Assembly: GCA_947305635.1 (NCBI GenBank)
Contig: CAMZEG010000004.1
Location: forward strand, 1-35,713
DNA from: an uncultured Clostridia bacterium
GTDB taxonomy: Bacteria > Bacillota > Clostridia > Oscillospirales > Acutalibacteraceae
DNA length: 35,713 nucleotides
Direction: 5' to 3'
Shown here: positions 31,818-35,713 of the stretch, one piece after another
How the letters are laid out: the number at the start of each line of letters is the position of its first letter
Numbering within the stretch: the first letter of the stretch is position 1
Translations under genes and position numbers: made by a program
The notes under the pieces: generated by a model
The model's database searches: none
Told to the model about the DNA's origin: nothing
What the model saw: the letters and a program-made list of their open reading frames with translations, nothing else

Positions 31818-31846
31818 ATTATAGCACACGGCGTCGGGTTTGTCAA
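31818..31846 (-). promoter_or_regulatory. Promoter of the zinc ABC operon
   Basis: Minus-strand TTGACA (31846-31841), 17-base spacer and TATAAT (31823-31818), a perfect consensus pair. The -10 box sits in the palindrome TGCTAT-A-ATAGCA (31815-31827), which could be an operator. No classical Zur box was found. Confidence 0.85.
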
Positions 31847-31923
31847 ATCCGCTTCACGTCGGTGTGTGCCTTTAATTCTAAGCTACATGCCTAAAAAGAA
31901 CCTCAAACTTTCCCGTTTCTTCA

Positions 31924-31952
31924 TTGACAAATCCGGCCCCGCGGTGTACAAT
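31924..31952 (+). promoter_or_regulatory. Promoter of mfd
   Basis: TTGACA (31924-31929), 17-base spacer and TACAAT (31947-31952). The 60-base leader holds a hairpin CCCCG (31970-31974) / CGGGG (31985-31989) followed by a short T-rich stretch, which may weakly attenuate. Confidence 0.75.
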
Positions 31953-32018
31953 AAAGCAAAATGACCCCTCCCCGTTTTTGAAAGCGGGGCTTTCTGCGTG
32001 TTCTGAAAGGAGAAAAAG

Positions 32019-35000
32019 ATGTCCGCGTTTACCGAACTGCTCAGGCATAGCCGGGAATGGGACGCCGTGTGCGACGCGCTGCGCGTCGGCAGGGCGCCGC
32101 TTGGCGTGCTCGGTTTGGCGAACGCGCAAAAGGCGCACTGGATCTCCGCACTTTGCGAAACGCTGAATAAACCGGCGATCGTGCTCTGCCCGGACGAAAA
32201 CGCGGCGAGCCGGCTTTGCGAGGACCTCAACGCCTTCGCGGGTGGTGCGGTCGTCTATCCCGCGCGTGATTTCCAGTTCCGCACCGCGGACAGCGCTTCG
32301 CACGAATACGAGCAGCTACGCATCGGCGCGCTGTCGAACCTTTTGAGCGGCAAGGCAAAGTTCCTTGTGACGACGGCGCAGGCCGCCTGTCAGCTGACGA
32401 TTCCGCGCCAAACGCTGCGGGAGCACACCGTTGTGCTGCGCGAAGGGGAGGACTGCCAACTTCAAACAACGGTCGCGACGCTGCTGGCCGCCGGGTACGC
32501 GCGCGTCGAGCAGGTCGATTTTATCGGCCAGTTTTCGGTGCGCGGCGGAATTCTGGACGTCTTTCCGCCCCACGCGAAAAAGCCGCTGCGGATCGAATTC
32601 TGGGGAGACACCGTCGACGCCATCGCGTCGTTCGACCTTGAGACCCAGCGGCGCGAGGAGCGCCTCACGGAAATCACCCTCACCCCGGCGACGGAGGTGC
32701 TCTTCCCTTCAGACGAAGCGCTCAAAGAAAAGCTCGCTTCGTTCTTGCCGACAATCAAAGGCAAGGGCAGCGTCAAAGCGAAGGCGACGATCATGCGCGA
32801 CCTCGAGCAGCTGGAAAGCGGCGTGCGCCTCTCCTGCGTCGACCGCTATCTGTCGCTCGCCTACGAAAAGCCGGAAAGTCTCTTCGATTACGCCGCCAAC
32901 GCGCTCTTGTTCGTTTCGGAAAGCGCCGGCGTGCGCCAGCGGATGGAGAGCGCGCAGAAGCTGCTGCTCGAAGACCTCAGGCTGATGGTCGAAGAGGGGA
33001 ACATCGTCAGGGGGCTCGACACCTTCTCGCTGACGCTTTCGCAGCTATTGGACAACTATACCGCGTTCGGCGCGGTCTTTCTCGACAACCTCGCGCGCGG
33101 CAGCTTTGACGTGCCGGTGCGCCATCTGACAACGGTGGAGACGACCGCGGGCGCCCCGTGGGACGGGACGCTGTCGTACCTTTTGGAGGATCTCGAACCG
33201 CTGCTGAAAAAGAAAGAGAGCACCGTCGTCGTTGCCGCGGGGACGGAAAAGAGCGCGAAGGAGCTCGCCTACGACCTAGAGACCGAGGGCGTCGCCGCGC
33301 TGTATTTCCCGGTCGTGCCCGCCGCCTTCCCGCAGGGCCGCGTCAGCGTGATTCCGGGTGTGTTCTCCGGCGGCTTCTCCTATCCCGCGCTGAACGTTTC
33401 GGTCTTCACCCACCGCCGGGCGGGACTTTCCGCCGCGGCGCAGAGGGCGAAGCGCCGCTTCAAGGCCGGCAAGGGGATCGCCTCGCTCGAAGAGATCGCC
33501 CGCGGCGACTATGTCGTCCACGCCGTCCACGGCATAGGCGTCTTCGACGGGATCAAGACGATGACGATCGACGGCAAGGTCAAGGACTTTATCAAGATCA
33601 GCTACCGCGGGTCGGACGTGCTGTATATGCCCGTCACGCAGCTCGATCTCGTTTCGAAATACATCTCTCCCCGCGACACCGACAAGCCCGTCAAGCTCAA
33701 CCGGCTCGGCTCGGACGATTGGAAAAAGACCAAGTCGCGGGTACGCACGGCGGTGCGCGACCTCGCGGTGCAGCTGACCGCGCTCTACGCGCAGCGTCTG
33801 CACGCGAAGGGTTTCGCGTTTTCGCCGGATATCGATATGCAAAGCGACTTTGAGCGGCGCTTCGTCTTTGACGAGACGGACGACCAGCTTGAGGCGATCA
33901 ACGAAATCAAGCGCGACATGGAGAGACCTTACCCGATGGACCGGCTGCTGTGCGGCGACGTCGGCTTCGGCAAGACCGAGGTGGCGCTGCGCGCGGCGTT
34001 CAAATGCGTCGCAGACGGCAAACAGTGCGCGATCCTCGTCCCGACGACGATTCTCGCGTTCCAGCACTACGGAACGATCAAAAAGCGGTTCGACGGCTTC
34101 CCGGTCGAGGTGGAGATGCTTTCACGCTTCCGCACGCAGACCGAGCGCACAAAGATCAAAAAAGCGCTGCGGCGCGGCGCGATCGATATCGTCGTCGGCA
34201 CGCACGCGATCATCGCGAACAATGTGGAATTCAAGGATCTCGGCCTGCTGATCGTCGACGAGGAGCAGCGCTTCGGCGTCGCCCAGAAGGAAAAGCTCAA
34301 GGAGCGTTTCCCACTCGTGGATGTGCTGACGCTGTCCGCGACGCCGATTCCCCGTACGCTGAACATGGCGATGAGCGGGATCCGCGATATGTCAATCCTC
34401 GAGATGCCGCCCGCCGACCGCCACCCGGTGCAGACCTATGTGGTGCCGCACGATATGGGTGTGCTGTGCGAAGCGATGGATCGCGAGATCCGCCGCGGCG
34501 GCCAGGTCTATTATCTTCATAACCGCGTGGAGACGATCGACCGCACGGCGGCAAAGATCAAGCAAATGCTCCCGGACGCGCGGATCGGCGTCGGCCACGG
34601 CAAAATGAGCGAGGACGAACTCAGCGAGGTGTGGCGCAAGCTGCTCGAAGGGGAGATCGACATCCTCGTCTGCACCACAATCATCGAAACGGGCGTCGAC
34701 GTCCCGAACGCGAACACGCTGATCATCGAAAACGCCGACCGGCTCGGTCTCGCGCAGCTGCACCAGATCCGCGGACGGGTCGGACGCAGCACCCGCCGCG
34801 CCTTCGCCTATTTCACCTACGCGCCGCAAAAGCAGCTGTCGAGTGAGGCGCAGCGCCGCCTGAGCGCGATCCGGGAATACACCGAGTTCGGCTCCGGCTT
34901 TCATATCGCGATGCGCGATCTGGAGATCCGCGGCGCGGGCAACGTCCTCGGCGCGCAGCAGCACGGCCACATGGAGGCGGTCGGCTACGATCTGTACCTG

Positions 35001-35552
35001 CGGCTGCTTTCGCAGGCGGTCGCCGACGAAAAGGACAGCGGCGAAGAGACCGCGGGTGAAGAGGACGGCTGTCTGATCGACGTCGCGATCGACGCGCATA
35101 TTCCGGAAACCTATGTGGATTCCGTCAAAAACCGGATCTATCTGTATAAACGCATCGCCGCCGTCCGGACGCAGGAGGATGTGACGGACGTGATCGACGA
35201 ATGCATCGACCGCTTCGGCGAACCGCCGGAAAGCGTCCGCGGCCTGTGCGAGGTGGCGCTGATCCGCGCCCGCGCGACGGCGCTCGGCGTGACCGAAATC
35301 TCGCAGCGCGGCGCCAGTCTGCTGCTCTTTGTGGACACGATCCGCCCGGCCTGTATCTCCATGCTCGGCACGCTGATGAAGGGCCGGATCATGGTCAGCG
35401 GCGGCAAACGGCCCTATCTTTCGGTCCGGATGCGCGACGAGAGCGCGACCGCCGTTTTGACCCAGGTGCTCAAAATCATGGAAGCGGCGCAAAACGAGCA
35501 AAACGAGAATGAAACGGGAGGTGGCAGCATTGACCCAGTCCAAACGCGATAA
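32019..35552 (+). CDS. mfd: Transcription-repair coupling factor Mfd
   Basis: An 1177-residue ATP-dependent DNA translocase that removes stalled RNA polymerase and recruits UvrA. The UvrB-like N-terminal part includes FIGQFSVRGGILDVFP (near 168). The RNA polymerase-interacting domain includes DYVVHAVHGIGVFDG (near 497). The helicase part has Walker A GDVGFGKTE (near 646), DEEQ (747-750), the SATPIPRTL motif and the RGRVGR motif (near 920). The late C-terminal domain has the usual IDVAIDAHIPETYV. Length is typical. Start has AAAGGAG 7 bases upstream. The end overlaps the start of the EamA-like gene by 23 bases. Confidence 0.97.
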   Translation: MSAFTELLRHSREWDAVCDALRVGRAPLGVLGLANAQKAHWISALCETLNKPAIVLCPDENAASRLCEDLNAFAGGAVVYPARDFQFRTADSASHEYEQLRIGALSNLLSGKAKFLVTTAQAACQLTIPRQTLREHTVVLREGEDCQLQTTVATLLAAGYARVEQVDFIGQFSVRGGILDVFPPHAKKPLRIEFWGDTVDAIASFDLETQRREERLTEITLTPATEVLFPSDEALKEKLASFLPTIKGKGSVKAKATIMRDLEQLESGVRLSCVDRYLSLAYEKPESLFDYAANALLFVSESAGVRQRMESAQKLLLEDLRLMVEEGNIVRGLDTFSLTLSQLLDNYTAFGAVFLDNLARGSFDVPVRHLTTVETTAGAPWDGTLSYLLEDLEPLLKKKESTVVVAAGTEKSAKELAYDLETEGVAALYFPVVPAAFPQGRVSVIPGVFSGGFSYPALNVSVFTHRRAGLSAAAQRAKRRFKAGKGIASLEEIARGDYVVHAVHGIGVFDGIKTMTIDGKVKDFIKISYRGSDVLYMPVTQLDLVSKYISPRDTDKPVKLNRLGSDDWKKTKSRVRTAVRDLAVQLTALYAQRLHAKGFAFSPDIDMQSDFERRFVFDETDDQLEAINEIKRDMERPYPMDRLLCGDVGFGKTEVALRAAFKCVADGKQCAILVPTTILAFQHYGTIKKRFDGFPVEVEMLSRFRTQTERTKIKKALRRGAIDIVVGTHAIIANNVEFKDLGLLIVDEEQRFGVAQKEKLKERFPLVDVLTLSATPIPRTLNMAMSGIRDMSILEMPPADRHPVQTYVVPHDMGVLCEAMDREIRRGGQVYYLHNRVETIDRTAAKIKQMLPDARIGVGHGKMSEDELSEVWRKLLEGEIDILVCTTIIETGVDVPNANTLIIENADRLGLAQLHQIRGRVGRSTRRAFAYFTYAPQKQLSSEAQRRLSAIREYTEFGSGFHIAMRDLEIRGAGNVLGAQQHGHMEAVGYDLYLRLLSQAVADEKDSGEETAGEEDGCLIDVAIDAHIPETYVDSVKNRIYLYKRIAAVRTQEDVTDVIDECIDRFGEPPESVRGLCEVALIRARATALGVTEISQRGASLLLFVDTIRPACISMLGTLMKGRIMVSGGKRPYLSVRMRDESATAVLTQVLKIMEAAQNEQNENETGGGSIDPVQTR

Positions 35553-35713
35553 TCTGATCGGTAGTCTGCTGTTGACGCTCTGCGCCGTCGTCTGGGGCAG
35601 CTCCTTTGTGGCGCAGTCCGAAGGCGCGCAGTTTGTCGGCCCGTTCACGTTTATCTCCATCCGGTCGCTGCTCGGCAGTGCGTTCTTGCTGCCCGTGGCC
35701 CTCTGCGTGGACG
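35530..35713 (+). CDS. EamA/DMT-family transporter, N-terminal fragment
   Basis: The frame is open to the window end (61 codons seen). It encodes LLLTLCAVVWGSSFVAQ, typical of the first membrane helix of EamA-type drug/metabolite exporters, then a second helix (ISIRSLLGSAFLLPVALCV). The start is probably TTG at 35530, with GGGAGG 8 bases upstream; an in-frame GTG at 35521 overlaps that site. It is translated in a different frame inside the end of mfd. Substrate unknown; the remainder is outside the window. Confidence 0.75.
   Translation, partial: MTQSKRDNLIGSLLLTLCAVVWGSSFVAQSEGAQFVGPFTFISIRSLLGSAFLLPVALCVD

Noticed and set aside
31778-31860. Zur operator at the zinc operon promoter
   Set aside because: The AATCGTAATNATTACGATT-like core was not found; only an AT-centred palindrome covers the -10 box.

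Overview
The window looks like chromosomal DNA of a GC-rich, low-oxygen Firmicute of the class Clostridia (Oscillospiraceae/Ruminococcaceae-like). This is inferred from strong AGGAGG-type ribosome binding sites, consensus sigma-A promoters, Gram-positive-type lipoproteins and secreted enzymes, and from NrdR, AckA, a DUF1846 protein, a DUF1292 protein and a DivIVA-domain protein. No tRNA, rRNA, CRISPR array, insertion sequence or prophage was seen. The window is gene-dense and ends inside a transporter gene.

Region 1 (1-9413): a secreted GH18 protein on the plus strand converges on a seven-gene minus-strand operon. The operon is read from a consensus promoter at 9298-9327: permuted GH3 glycosidase, class-3-type lipase, SGNH esterase, nitroreductase-like protein, alpha/beta hydrolase, aldo/keto reductase and a GPH-type sugar:cation symporter. 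It reads as a glycoside/ester utilisation unit, with three secreted hydrolases, cytoplasmic enzymes and an importer.

Region 2 (9414-15454): an AMP-binding acyl-CoA/acyl-acid ligase is divergent from an XRE-type regulator fused to a polytopic membrane domain. The regulator is translationally coupled to a GDYXXLXY-like membrane-anchored protein. A DUF1846 protein and a small cysteine-containing protein follow on the minus strand.

Region 3 (15455-19791): a YkgJ-like cysteine-cluster protein, then nrdR with a promoter carrying two NrdR-box-like sites 32 bp apart. A second GPH symporter overlaps a small zinc-ribbon protein. A radical SAM/SPASM protein converges on them.

Region 4 (19953-24199): a YdcF-like DUF218 protein, a SecB-like chaperone and a DUF1292 protein form one operon. 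A DivIVA-domain protein and a 774-residue membrane protein follow from a separate strong promoter. The large protein has 15 tandem 11-residue repeats and an external domain that looks like a catalytically dead SipW-type signal peptidase. This pair is the most unusual thing in the window.

Region 5 (24215-28268): acetate kinase is divergent from a two-gene unit for secreted lipolytic or phosphodiesterase enzymes (an endonuclease/exonuclease/phosphatase-fold enzyme and a family I.5-like lipase). A cluster of short intergenic repeats and hairpins follows.

Region 6 (28269-35713): a zinc/manganese-type ABC importer operon (His-rich small membrane protein, binding lipoprotein, ATPase, permease, OB-fold-like lipoprotein with a Cys-Cys motif) is divergent from mfd. 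The mfd gene overlaps the start of an EamA-type transporter.
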